A stretch of 64,000 nucleotides of DNA from JACVRX01 sp046726315 (lineage in GTDB: Bacteria > Actinomycetota > Actinomycetes > Jiangellales > Jiangellaceae). The translations under genes were made by a program, and so were the position numbers. The stretch covers positions 124,001 to 188,000 of the forward strand of contig JBKPAG010000001.1 of the NCBI GenBank assembly GCA_046726315.1, read 5' to 3'. Below the pieces are notes generated by a model. It saw nothing but the letters and a program-made list of their open reading frames with translations, searched no databases and was not told where the DNA came from. This document shows, piece after piece, positions 25,378 to 33,838 of this stretch (its first letter is position 1; the number at the start of each line of letters is the position of its first letter).

Positions 25378-27170
25378 CGCGTCTGGGCTCGGTTGGCCCA
25401 TGCGGCGTATAGCCGCGAATAGGCGCCGCCGGCCTCGACCAGGTCAGCGTGCCGTCCCCGCTCGGTGAGCCGGCCGGCGTCGAAGACGAATATCTCGTCG
25501 GCAGCCTCGGCAGTCGAGAGCCGATGCGCGATGGTCACGGCTGTCCGGCCACGAGTGATCCCCTCCAGTGCCCGCGCGAGGCGCACCTCCGTTGCCGGGT
25601 CGACGGCGCTGGTCGCTTCGTCGAGCACGAGCAGGTCAGGGTCGGCCAGGTAGGCCCGGGCGAGAGCGACGAGCTGGCGCTCACCCGCCGACAGTGACTC
25701 GCCCCGCTGACCGACGGCAGTCTCTAGCCCCACCGGCAGCCCCTCGAGCCAATCGAGCAGGCCCAGTTCCGTCAGCGCGAGCCGCACGTCCTGGTCCGAG
25801 GCTGACGGGCAGCCGTAGCGAATGTTCGCTGCCAGCGTGTCGTCGAACAGGAAGCCTTCCTGCGGAACCATCACGACTCGCGCGCGTAGTGAGGCGAAGC
25901 GAATCTGCCGCAGGTCGACACCGTCGATGAGTACCCGGCCTTCGAGCGGGTCCATCAGCCGGGTCAGCAGCTTGGCGAAGGTGGTCTTGCCCGACCCGGT
26001 CTCACCGACGACAGCGACCCGCGAGCGTGGGGCAATCTCCACGTTCACGCGATGCAGGACTGTGGGTCCGTCCGGATAGGCGTACGAGACGTCGTCGAAG
26101 CGGACCTCGATCGGTCCGCGGGGCAGGGTGACGCCGGCCGCGCCGGGATCGGCGACGTCGGCCGGCGTGTCCAGCACGCCGAGGACCCGTCGCCAACCGG
26201 CGACCGCGTTCTGCGCCTCGTTGAGCACCTCCGTCCCCACCTGCACCGGTCCGACGAATAACGTCACCAGGAACAGGAACGCCAACAACCCGCCCAACGT
26301 CAACTCGCCCGCGAGCCCGAGCAACACCCCGACAACTACCACGGTGGCGTTCGCAATCCCGGCGACGACCTCGCCAGTGGAGAACGACATCGCGACCAGT
26401 TTCTGGGCCCGCGTGGCGGCGAGCCGGTGCCGGTCCACTGCGGTGTCGATACGGTCCTGGGTTCGATCTTCGATTGCATACGCCCTGACCACCTCGGCAC
26501 CGACGACTGATTCCGAAATGGCGCCGAGCATCGCCCCGACTCGTTCGCGGACCACGCTGTATGCCGCGGACACCTTGCGTTGGAACAGCCGGAGAAGCAG
26601 GAACAGCGGCAGAAAGCAGATCCACACCAACACCGTGAGCTGCCACGAGTAGACGGCCATGATCACGGTCGCCACGATCAGCTGCCCGACACTGACGACG
26701 AACAGCAGACCGGCCCACTGGACGAACTGCGACAGCGTGTCGACGTCGCTCGTCACCCGGGAGACCAGCGAGCCGCGCCGCTCGGTGTTCTGAGTGAGGA
26801 CGGACAAGTCGTGCACATGCCTGAATGCGGTTGTCCGCAGAGTCGCGAGGCCCGCTTCGCTGGCCCGGAAAAGGCGGAGGTTCATCAAGTAGGCGCAGCC
26901 GGCCGTCACGAGCACCGCTACCCCGGCACCTAGGCACATCCACCGAACGAACTCCAGATCCGGGCCGCCCGGATTCAGTAGGCCGCGGTCGACAGTTTGC
27001 TGGACGGCAATCGGCACGACGACCCGCCCGGCGGTCGCCACCAGGGCCAAGACGAGGGTCAACCCAAGGCCCTCGCGGATCTCCGGCGAGTACGACAGGC
27101 CCCTACGGATCGTCTCGACCGCGGTGTCCTCGGTTCCATGGCCGAGACTGGACGTCGTCGCCGTGCTCAC
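25371..27170 (-). CDS. ABC exporter half, catalytically canonical (heterodimer subunit)
   Basis: 599 residues: six-helix membrane domain (about 30-320) and a C-terminal ATPase. Walker A GETGSGKTT, signature LSAGERQ (Ala instead of Gly), Walker B LLVLDEATSAVD with the catalytic Glu, H-loop IAHRLSTAE. GTG 27170 sits in the stop of the partner gene (GTGA), so both halves are made together. Together they form an asymmetric heterodimer; this subunit carries the working Walker B/H-loop. Likely multidrug or lipid exporter, substrate unknown. Confidence 0.93.
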   Translation of the reverse strand: MSTATTSSLGHGTEDTAVETIRRGLSYSPEIREGLGLTLVLALVATAGRVVVPIAVQQTVDRGLLNPGGPDLEFVRWMCLGAGVAVLVTAGCAYLMNLRLFRASEAGLATLRTTAFRHVHDLSVLTQNTERRGSLVSRVTSDVDTLSQFVQWAGLLFVVSVGQLIVATVIMAVYSWQLTVLVWICFLPLFLLLRLFQRKVSAAYSVVRERVGAMLGAISESVVGAEVVRAYAIEDRTQDRIDTAVDRHRLAATRAQKLVAMSFSTGEVVAGIANATVVVVGVLLGLAGELTLGGLLAFLFLVTLFVGPVQVGTEVLNEAQNAVAGWRRVLGVLDTPADVADPGAAGVTLPRGPIEVRFDDVSYAYPDGPTVLHRVNVEIAPRSRVAVVGETGSGKTTFAKLLTRLMDPLEGRVLIDGVDLRQIRFASLRARVVMVPQEGFLFDDTLAANIRYGCPSASDQDVRLALTELGLLDWLEGLPVGLETAVGQRGESLSAGERQLVALARAYLADPDLLVLDEATSAVDPATEVRLARALEGITRGRTAVTIAHRLSTAEAADEIFVFDAGRLTERGRHADLVEAGGAYSRLYAAWANRAQTRT

Positions 27171-29014
27171 CGGACCACTTCCTCGCTGGCCTGCAGGTCG
27201 TCATCGGCGTCCTCGTCCGCTCGCAGCGCCGCCCGCTCGGCGGCGTCACGCTCGTAGGCGGTGAGTAGGGTGCGATAGCCCGCCGACGAGGCCAGTAGCT
27301 CCTCATGCGTCCCCCGCGCGACGATGCGGCCGTGCTCGACGTACACAACCTCGTCGGCTAGCGCAATCGTCGCCCTCCGGTATGCAACGACGACGACGGT
27401 TGCCGGTACGTCGGTGGACCGCAGGCCCGCGAGGATGCGTCGTTCGACCTCCGGGTCCACCGCGCTGGTCGCGTCGTCGAGGACCAGCAGCCGTGGTCTG
27501 CGTACGAGCGCGCGGGCCAGCGCGAGCCGTTGGCGTTGGCCGCCGGAGAGGGTCGCGCCACGTTCGCCGACGACCGAATCCAAACCGTCGGGCAAGGCGG
27601 CGACGAACCGGTCGGCTTGCGCGAGACGCAGGGCCGCCCATACCTCGTCGTCGGTCACCGGCAGCCCAAGGGCGACGTTCTCGCGCGCGCTGTCCTCGAA
27701 GACGAACGCCTGTTGGAACACCAGCGCTGCCGATCCTGCGACCACGCCGCGGGCGAGCCGGCGTGCTTCGACGGTGTCTACAAGGACCACGCCGGTGCGC
27801 GGGTCGACAAGCCGCACCAGGAGGCCGGCGATGCTCGACTTGCCGGAGCCGGTCGACCCCACCACGGCCACCGTCCGGCCCGGAGCCACGTCCAGCGTGA
27901 GCCCGTGCAGCACGTCCCGTTCGTCGGCGTACCCGAACGTCACGCCGCGCAGCCGAAGATCGACCGGGTCTGTCGTGTCGGGGAGCACCAGGTCGCCGTA
28001 TGGCAGCGCACCGCTGACCCGAAGCACCCTTTCGACCCGGCGCCACCCCACAACCGCCCGGGGCAGCTCACCCAGAACCCACCCGATGGCCCGCACCGGA
28101 AAGGCCACCACCATCAACAGGTACGCGACCGACACCAAAGCTCCCGGGTCCAGGGTTCCGGCGGCTATTCGGGCAGATCCGACGAGCAGCACCGCCAGCA
28201 CGCCAATGCTCGGCAGCGCTTCCAACACGGGGTCGAAAGCGCCGCGGACGCGTCCGACCGCCACGTTGGCATCCCGCAGCTCAGTTGCCACGGCGGCGAA
28301 CCGGGCGGTCTCGTCGGCCTCGCGGCCCAGCGCCTTGACGACGAGGGCGCCGTCGAAGGATTCGTGCGCGATGCCGGACAGCTCCCCTTTGAGCGCTTGG
28401 GCCCGGGTCGCCAACGGCGACAGTCGCCGCTGGTACAGGAGGTTGATCAACAGGATCGCCGGGAAGACGAGCAGCCCGATGACGGCCAGCGCCAGGTCGG
28501 TCAGCACCATCGACACAATGGCGAAGGCCAGCATGAACAGCACCCCGACCGCCATCGGGAACGGCGCGATCGGATACCAGCTCGCCTCGACGTCGGCGTT
28601 GGCGTTCGACAGCAGGACGCCGGTGGGATGCTCATGGTGCCAGGACAGCGGCAGCTGGAGGTAGCGGCGAGTCACCTTGCGGCGATAGGCCGCCTGCAGG
28701 CGGTATTGCATCACACCCGCGTAGTACCGGCGGACCACGATCCCGGTGGCCTTCAGGGTCGAGACTCCGACTATCGCGAGCGTCGCTGTCACCAGGGCGG
28801 CCGTCGTCGTGCGGCCCTGTTGAAACGCCGGCACGATCACCTCGTCGGTCACCTGGCCGATCACGGTCGCCGCGAGGCCGGTCATCACCCCGTACAGCGC
28901 ACTGCCCGCGACCGCGACGCCGAAGATCGCCGGTTCTTCTCGGATGGCCCGCAGCAGCACGCGAAAGCCCTCGCGCAGGGTCACCTGATCTGATCGTTCG
29001 GTCACCGCGACCAT
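27167..29014 (-). CDS. ABC exporter half, degenerate ATPase site (heterodimer subunit)
   Basis: 615 residues, six-helix membrane domain plus ATPase. Walker A GSTGSGKSS and signature LSGGQRQ are intact, but Walker B reads LLVLDDATSAVD (Asp in place of the catalytic Glu) and the H-loop reads VVAYRRATI (Tyr in place of His). Such losses define the degenerate site of heterodimeric type IV exporters (as in TM287/288 and BmrCD). First gene of the pair; divergent from the TIGR03085 gene across 68 bp. Confidence 0.93.
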   Translation of the reverse strand: MVAVTERSDQVTLREGFRVLLRAIREEPAIFGVAVAGSALYGVMTGLAATVIGQVTDEVIVPAFQQGRTTTAALVTATLAIVGVSTLKATGIVVRRYYAGVMQYRLQAAYRRKVTRRYLQLPLSWHHEHPTGVLLSNANADVEASWYPIAPFPMAVGVLFMLAFAIVSMVLTDLALAVIGLLVFPAILLINLLYQRRLSPLATRAQALKGELSGIAHESFDGALVVKALGREADETARFAAVATELRDANVAVGRVRGAFDPVLEALPSIGVLAVLLVGSARIAAGTLDPGALVSVAYLLMVVAFPVRAIGWVLGELPRAVVGWRRVERVLRVSGALPYGDLVLPDTTDPVDLRLRGVTFGYADERDVLHGLTLDVAPGRTVAVVGSTGSGKSSIAGLLVRLVDPRTGVVLVDTVEARRLARGVVAGSAALVFQQAFVFEDSARENVALGLPVTDDEVWAALRLAQADRFVAALPDGLDSVVGERGATLSGGQRQRLALARALVRRPRLLVLDDATSAVDPEVERRILAGLRSTDVPATVVVVAYRRATIALADEVVYVEHGRIVARGTHEELLASSAGYRTLLTAYERDAAERAALRADEDADDDLQASEEVVR

Positions 29015-29082
29015 TCTCCCGTACCGCCCGGCAGGCCTGGTGATGAACGCCGTGGACCAGTCCCGACAAACCCTCCCGGGTC

Positions 29083-29655
29083 ATGACCACTTACGCCCGC
29101 CGCGAACGCCGAGCGCTTTGCGAAACATTGTTGGCCGTCGGGCCGGATGCGCCGACGTTGTGTGAGGGCTGGCGTAGCCGAGACCTGGCCGCACATCTGG
29201 TGCTGCGCGAGACCGGCCCGATAGCCGCGGCGGGAATCGTGCTGCGGCCAATCGCAGGTTGGACTGAACGAGTCCAGCGGTCGCTCGCTGATCAGCCCTG
29301 GCTCGAGCTGGTGCGTCGGGTCCAGGATCCGCCGTTCTGGACGCCGTTTTCGTGGTCGCCTGTCGAAGAGGCCGCCAACATCACCGAAAACTTCGTCCAT
29401 CACGAGGATGTCCTGCGGGGCCAGCCGAACTGGACCGAGCCACGGTCTTTGGACCCGGACTACGAGGAGGCGTTGTGGAAGGCCATCGTGGCCCGGAACC
29501 GGTTCTTCTTCCGCCACTCACCCGTCGCGGTGACGCTCCGACGACCTGACGGAACCACGTTCGCAGCGCGCTCGGCCGGCGGCCACCACGGTGCCGTCGT
29601 CATGGCGGGCCGACCTGGCGAGCTGCTGCTGTACGCGTTCGGCTGCACACAATAG
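29083..29655 (+). CDS. TIGR03085-family DinB/maleylpyruvate-isomerase-like protein
   Basis: 190 residues from ATG 29083. Opening MTTYARRERRALCETLLAVG, CEGWRSRDLAAHLVLRE with a putative metal His, ENFVHHEDVLRGQPNW with two His, and C-terminal GRPGELLLYAFGC are characteristic of the actinobacterial TIGR03085 family in the DinB/MDMPI four-helix fold. A metal-binding, possibly thiol-dependent role is inferred from the fold only. The 72 bp to hisF (convergent) hold no hairpin that I recognise. Confidence 0.82.
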   Translation: MTTYARRERRALCETLLAVGPDAPTLCEGWRSRDLAAHLVLRETGPIAAAGIVLRPIAGWTERVQRSLADQPWLELVRRVQDPPFWTPFSWSPVEEAANITENFVHHEDVLRGQPNWTEPRSLDPDYEEALWKAIVARNRFFFRHSPVAVTLRRPDGTTFAARSAGGHHGAVVMAGRPGELLLYAFGCTQ

Positions 29656-29727
29656 GCCCGGGTCGTAGTGCTGGGAAATGACGCGAATGTCGCGGCCTTC
29701 CAGCGCATCTACCAGTAGTCCGTCTGC

Positions 29728-30489
29728 TCACCGGACTGGGTGTCCGGCCGTTGTCAGCGCCTGCTTGACGTCGCGGATTCGCAGCGCGCCGAAGTGGAAC
29801 ACGCTGGCCGCGAGCACGGCATCCGCACCGGCAGCGACGGCCGGGGCGAAGTGCTCGAGTGCACCGGCGCCGCCGCTGGCGATCACTGGCACCGTCACGG
29901 CCTCGGCAACCGCAGCGATCATCGGCAGGTCGAATCCCGAGCGGGTGCCGTCGGCGTCGACGGAATTGAGCAGGATCTCCCCCGCGCCGAGCGAGGCCGC
30001 CCGCACCGCCCATTCGACAGCGTCGATTCCGGTGCCGCGGCGCCCGCCGTGCGTCGTCACCTCGAATCCCGACACGATGCCGTCGCCGCGCCGGGCATCG
30101 ACTGAGAGAACAAGCACCTGCGAACCGAACCGTTCGGCGATCTCACCGATCAGCTCAGCGCGGCCGACTGCCGCCGTGTTCACGCCAACCTTGTCCGCGC
30201 CGGCGCGCAGCAGGCGGTCGACGTCGTCGACGGACCGTACGCCACCTCCGACCGTCAGCGGGATGAACACCTGCTCGGCGGTTCTGGACACCACGTCGTA
30301 GGTCGTGGCGCGGTCATCAGTGGACGCTGTGATGTCGAGGAACAGCAGCTCGTCCGCGCCCTCGGCGTCGTACGCCCGGGCCAGCTGGACGGGGTCGCCG
30401 GCATCGACGAGGTCGGTGAACCGGACGCCCTTCACCACCCGGCCGGCATCCACGTCCAGGCACGGGATGACCCGGACCGCGACGCTCAT
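29728..30489 (-). CDS. hisF: Imidazole glycerol phosphate synthase cyclase subunit
   Basis: 253 residues from ATG 30489 (ATGA overlap with ridA). TIM barrel making IGP and AICAR from PRFAR using ammonia from HisH. Catalytic Asp in VIPCLDVDAGRVVKGVRF and in the second half LLNSVDADGTRSGFD; also LTVGGGVRSVDDV, GADKVGVNTAAV, PVIASGGAGALEHF, ADAVLAASVFHFG. Last gene of the his operon, separated from hisH by priA and ridA. Confidence 0.96.
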   Translation of the reverse strand: MSVAVRVIPCLDVDAGRVVKGVRFTDLVDAGDPVQLARAYDAEGADELLFLDITASTDDRATTYDVVSRTAEQVFIPLTVGGGVRSVDDVDRLLRAGADKVGVNTAAVGRAELIGEIAERFGSQVLVLSVDARRGDGIVSGFEVTTHGGRRGTGIDAVEWAVRAASLGAGEILLNSVDADGTRSGFDLPMIAAVAEAVTVPVIASGGAGALEHFAPAVAAGADAVLAASVFHFGALRIRDVKQALTTAGHPVR

Positions 30490-30878
30490 CCGCCCACACC
30501 CGGGCGGTGGGCCACCGCCTCGACTTCCACCAGCATTCGAGGATCGATGAGCGCAGAAACCTCCACCATCGACGTCGCGGGCATGGTCGCGCCAAACGCC
30601 TCGCCATGCGCGCGCCCGTATTCCTCCCAGCGAGAGATGTCGGTGACAAAGATCCGGGTGCGGACGACGTCGCCGAGCGACGCGCCCACCTGTTCCAGGG
30701 CCCAGCCGATGTTGCGGATCGCCTGCACCGTCTGTGCGTACGCGTCGCCGGCATGGACGATGTTCCCGTCGACAATCGACGTGCACCCGGTGACCCACAC
30801 ATGGTCGCCGGCAGCGACCGCCCGACTGTACCCGACAACGGCCTCCCACGGTGCCGTCGAGGAGACCCGGCGGGTCAT
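30486..30878 (-). CDS. RidA-family protein lacking the usual catalytic Arg
   Basis: 130 residues, Rid/YjgF fold: YSRAVAAGDHVWVTGCTS, AYAQTVQAIRNIGWALEQVG, VVRTRIFVTDISRWEEYG, PATSMVEVSALIDPRMLVEVEAVA. In archetypal RidA the PxRSxVxV segment holds the Arg that deaminates imines; here it is Thr (PATSMVEV). This places it with Rid-like subfamilies without proven deaminase activity. Coupled at both ends by ATGA overlaps between priA and hisF, so it is a true member of the his operon. Confidence 0.88.
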   Translation of the reverse strand: MTRRVSSTAPWEAVVGYSRAVAAGDHVWVTGCTSIVDGNIVHAGDAYAQTVQAIRNIGWALEQVGASLGDVVRTRIFVTDISRWEEYGRAHGEAFGATMPATSMVEVSALIDPRMLVEVEAVAHRPGVGG

Positions 30879-31597
30879 CCGGCTGCCGCCAATGCCTGCT
30901 GAAGCGTGAATGCCTCCGCATAGAGCGCCTTCCCGATGATTGCGCCTTCAACGCCCAGCGGGACAAGCGAGCGGAGGGCCGCGATGTCGATGAGGCCTGC
31001 AACCCCGCCGCTCGCGATCACCGGGCGGTCGGTCCGCTGGCACACCGAGCGCAATAGCGTCAGGTTGGGGCCGGACATGGTGCCGTCCCTGGTGACGTCG
31101 GTGACGACGTATCGGGCGCAGCCGTCGCGTTCCAGCCGGTCCAGAACCTCCCACAGGTCGCCGCCTTCGTGTGTCCACCCGCGGGCGGCCAGCATCGTTC
31201 CGCGTACGTCGAGGCCAACTGCGACTTTGTCGCCGTAGCGGGTGATCGCACGGGCCGTCCAGTCGGGATTCTCGAGCGCTGCGGTACCGATGTTGACGCG
31301 CGCGCATCCGGTAGCGAAGGCCGCTTCGAGGGATGCGTCATCTCGGATACCGCCCGATATCTCCACGGCGATGTCCAGGACACCGACGACCTCGGCGAGG
31401 ACCGCATGGTTCGAACCCCGACCGAAGGCGGCATCCAGGTCGACCACGTGAATCCATTCCGCTCCCGCCGACTGCCACGCCAGTGCGGCGTCCCGCGGCA
31501 CGCCGTAGACCGTCTCGGAACCGGCTTCCCCCTGCACCAGTCGCACCGCCCGTCCTGCGGCGACATCCACCGCTGGCAACAGCACCAGTCGGGTCAT
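30875..31597 (-). CDS. priA: Bifunctional HisA/TrpF isomerase PriA
   Basis: 240 residues from ATG 31597. Actinobacterial PriA isomerises both ProFAR (His) and PRA (Trp). Key residues are at the expected places: D11 in LLPAVDVAAG, R19 (RAVRLVQG), D130 in VAVGLDVRG, R139-G-W141 in the flexible loop AARGWT, and catalytic D171 in VVTDVTRDGTMSG. With trpE, trpC, trpB, trpA present and no trpF in the window, a dual role is expected. Separated from the upstream his genes by a 237-bp gap with two inverted repeats, so it may have its own promoter. Confidence 0.94.
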   Translation of the reverse strand: MTRLVLLPAVDVAAGRAVRLVQGEAGSETVYGVPRDAALAWQSAGAEWIHVVDLDAAFGRGSNHAVLAEVVGVLDIAVEISGGIRDDASLEAAFATGCARVNIGTAALENPDWTARAITRYGDKVAVGLDVRGTMLAARGWTHEGGDLWEVLDRLERDGCARYVVTDVTRDGTMSGPNLTLLRSVCQRTDRPVIASGGVAGLIDIAALRSLVPLGVEGAIIGKALYAEAFTLQQALAAAG

Positions 31598-31608
31598 GGG
31601 TCAAACCT

Positions 31609-31660
31609 TGATCCACGGACAGTTCTGGGTGCTATACCCCCCAAACTCGTCCGTGGATCA
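31609..31660. repeat. Long palindrome upstream of priA (repeat C)
   Basis: Perfect 12-bp arms TGATCCACGGAC (31609-31620) and GTCCGTGGATCA (31649-31660); pairing continues inward through AGTT/AACT and GGG/CCC to a small loop, about 20 bp in all. It begins 12 bp before the priA start, so if transcribed from upstream it would sit in the ribosome-loading region of the priA message. Confidence 0.8.
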
Positions 31661-31716
31661 CGAAATCGGCGGGGCGGCGTCAACCGGGGCACGGCCAGGG
31701 AAAGCAGGGCCAGGAT

Positions 31717-31807
31717 GGTTCGGTCCGAGAGGCCAATCCAGAAGCTGGGGTGCGAGCGATAGGGCGAGGGAGGCACTGAGAGCACACCTGGCCTCCCGGA
31801 CCGAACC
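31717..31807. repeat. 18-bp inverted repeat with 55-bp centre (repeat D)
   Basis: Arms GGTTCGGTCCGAGAGGCC (31717-31734) and GGCCTCCCGGACCGAACC (31790-31807), 17 of 18 complementary. It occupies the remainder of the gap between the methyltransferase (ends 31835) and priA. No ORF inside. Could be a terminator, a MITE remnant or a regulatory RNA fold. Confidence 0.7.
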
Positions 31808-31834
31808 GACCTGTCTGGACGCACCACTGCAGCC

Positions 31835-32578
31835 CTAAGACACCTTGACGGCGCGAAAGCGCAGCCGCCGGTAGTCCGCCCACCACGCGTCGTCGCGCCA
31901 GAGCTGGGGCCGGGCGACCTCGGCGGCGCGGCCGAGTATGTCGTGCGACACATCGGCGAGAGCACTGCCGGCGAACATCTGCAACCATCCGACCAACCCG
32001 TCCTCGCCGGTGAGCCGAGTTGGCCGGTCGCGGAAGTCGAGCTCCCGGATCTCGAAACCGGCGTCCTCGAGCATGGCCGCGTACTGGGCCGGTGACGGAA
32101 AGACCCACGGCCAGGTGCGCTCGGGCAGACCAGCCTCCCGACACGCCTGGTCAACAGCGCCAGTGACGGCGGCGGCGTTGCCGGTGGCGCCCATCTCGGC
32201 GACGAACCGGCCGCCAGCGCGAAGCGCGTCGGACACGCACCCGAGTACCTCGACCGACGAGGGCATCCAATGCAGTGCTGCGTTGGAGAAAACGGCGTCG
32301 ACGGGCTCGTCGACGGCAAAGTCGTGCGCGTCGGCGACGCGCAGGTCGGCGTCGGGGAGGCGCTGCCTGGCCGCCTCGATCATCGCCGGGTCGGAGTCAA
32401 TCCCGATGACGGTCGCACCGGTGTCGGCGATCTTCGCCGCGAGCTCACCCGTACCGCAGCCCAGATCGAGGACGGTTTCACCGGGCTGCGCGTCCAGCCA
32501 GTCCAGCAGCTCTGCCCCATAGGCCGAGACAAAAGCGAAGTCCCGGTCGTAGGCCCGGGTGTCCCAGCCCTCGGTCAT
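31835..32578 (-). CDS. Class I SAM-dependent methyltransferase (trans-aconitate-methyltransferase-like)
   Basis: 247 residues. Motif I VLDLGCGTGELAAKIA, acidic motif II VIGIDSDPAMIEAARQ, post-II VADAHDFAV, motif IV VDAVFSNAALHWM, all typical of Tam-like small-molecule methyltransferases; the C-terminal lid (FPSPAQYAAMLEDAGFEI) is also typical. ATG 32578 overlaps the hisH stop by 4 bp, so it is translated with the his operon although no methylation step exists in histidine synthesis. Substrate unknown. Confidence 0.88.
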   Translation of the reverse strand: MTEGWDTRAYDRDFAFVSAYGAELLDWLDAQPGETVLDLGCGTGELAAKIADTGATVIGIDSDPAMIEAARQRLPDADLRVADAHDFAVDEPVDAVFSNAALHWMPSSVEVLGCVSDALRAGGRFVAEMGATGNAAAVTGAVDQACREAGLPERTWPWVFPSPAQYAAMLEDAGFEIRELDFRDRPTRLTGEDGLVGWLQMFAGSALADVSHDILGRAAEVARPQLWRDDAWWADYRRLRFRAVKVS

Positions 32579-33216
32579 GTCTTCAACCCTCTCACCCAGG
32601 TTTCGAGCAGCACCGCGCCAGCATCACCGGACTTCTCCGGGTGGAACTGGGTCGCCGACAACACACCGTTCTCCACCGCGGCGACGAAACGGTCGCCATC
32701 GTGCTCGGACCAGCTGACCAACGGCGGGCGCAGCCGCCGCGGCGGCAGCATCACCCAGCGGCGGACACCGTAGGAGTGCACGAAGTAGAACCGCGCATCC
32801 TCGACGCCCGCGAACAGCACCGACGACGGCGCGGCGTCGACGGTGTTCCAGCCCATGTGCGGCAGCGGACGGGCGTCGAGCCGTTCGACGACGCCGGGCC
32901 ACTCCCCCAGACCTTCGGTCGCCACTTCGTGCTCGATACCTCGATCGAAGAGCACCTGCATGCCGACGCAGATACCGAGAATCGGACGCCCGCCGGCCAG
33001 CCGACGGTCGATTATCTGGTCACCGTGCACGAGTCGCAGCCCAGCCGAACAGGCGGCGAACGCGCCGACACCGGGTACGACCAGCCCATCGGCCTCCGCT
33101 GCAGCCGACCGATCGCCGGTGAGCGTCACGTCGGCTCCGACGCGTTCCAGCGCTCGAACGGCGGAGCGGACGTTGCCCGAGCCGTAGTCCAGCACCACCA
33201 CACGAGGCCCGGTCAT
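32575..33216 (-). CDS. hisH: Imidazole glycerol phosphate synthase glutaminase subunit
   Basis: 213 residues from ATG 33216 (MTGPRVVVLDYGSGNVRS). Class I glutamine amidotransferase: oxyanion/nucleophile segment PILGICVGMQVLFDRG with the catalytic Cys, and the His-Glu pair in SATQFHPEKSGDAG. Feeds ammonia to HisF, which is encoded further down the operon. Nineteen bp separate it from hisB. Confidence 0.96.
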   Translation of the reverse strand: MTGPRVVVLDYGSGNVRSAVRALERVGADVTLTGDRSAAAEADGLVVPGVGAFAACSAGLRLVHGDQIIDRRLAGGRPILGICVGMQVLFDRGIEHEVATEGLGEWPGVVERLDARPLPHMGWNTVDAAPSSVLFAGVEDARFYFVHSYGVRRWVMLPPRRLRPPLVSWSEHDGDRFVAAVENGVLSATQFHPEKSGDAGAVLLETWVRGLKT

Positions 33217-33235
33217 GCCGGTATGCCGCCTCGGC

Positions 33236-33838
33236 TCATAGGCTGCCCTTCGTCGACGGAACTCCGCCCTCGCGGGGATCGAGCGCCACCGCGTCGCGCA
33301 AGGCCCGGGCGACGGCCTTGAACTGCGCCTCGGCAACGTGGTGGGGGTCGCGACCGGCGAGGACCCGCACGTGCAGCGCCAGTTGCCCGTGGTATGCCAG
33401 CGTCTCCAGGACGTGCCGGGTCAGCGAGCCGGCGAAGTGGCCGCCGATCAACGCATAGTGCTGCCCTGGCGGCTCGCCGGTATGCACGCAGTAGGGCCGG
33501 CCCGCAACATCGACGGCCACCTGAACCAGCGCCTCGTCGAGAGGGACGAGCGCGTCGCCGAAGCGGTGGATACCGACCTTGTCGCCGAGCGCGTGTCGGA
33601 CCGCCTGGCCGAGCACGATCGCCACGTCCTCGACGGTGTGATGCGCGTCCACCGCCAGGTCACCCTCGGCCGTCACCGCCAGGTCGATCAGCGAATGCTG
33701 GGAAAACGCTGCAAGCATGTGGTCGTAGAACGGCACGCCGGTACTGACGTCGTTCTTGCCCGAGCCGTCCAGGTCCAGCTCGACGACGACCCGGCTCTCC
33801 TTGGTCGCTCGCTCGACGCGTGCTGTCCGGCCGCTCAT
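33236..33838 (-). CDS. hisB: Imidazoleglycerol-phosphate dehydratase
   Basis: 200 residues from ATG 33838 (ATGA overlap with hisC); the longer open frame is a shadow of hisC. Monofunctional dehydratase without the phosphatase domain of enterobacterial HisB. Metal-binding His clusters are present: TGVPFYDHMLAAFSQHS, DAHHTVEDVAIVLG, GHFAGSLTRHVLETLA and GRDPHHVAEAQFKA. Confidence 0.96.
   Translation of the reverse strand: MSGRTARVERATKESRVVVELDLDGSGKNDVSTGVPFYDHMLAAFSQHSLIDLAVTAEGDLAVDAHHTVEDVAIVLGQAVRHALGDKVGIHRFGDALVPLDEALVQVAVDVAGRPYCVHTGEPPGQHYALIGGHFAGSLTRHVLETLAYHGQLALHVRVLAGRDPHHVAEAQFKAVARALRDAVALDPREGGVPSTKGSL

Noticed and set aside
27178..27193. Extra copy of repeat A (CCTCGCTGGCCTG) in the ABC exporter gene
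   Set aside because: Only one half-arm matches, with no partner arm; it is inside a normal coding tail and most likely chance.
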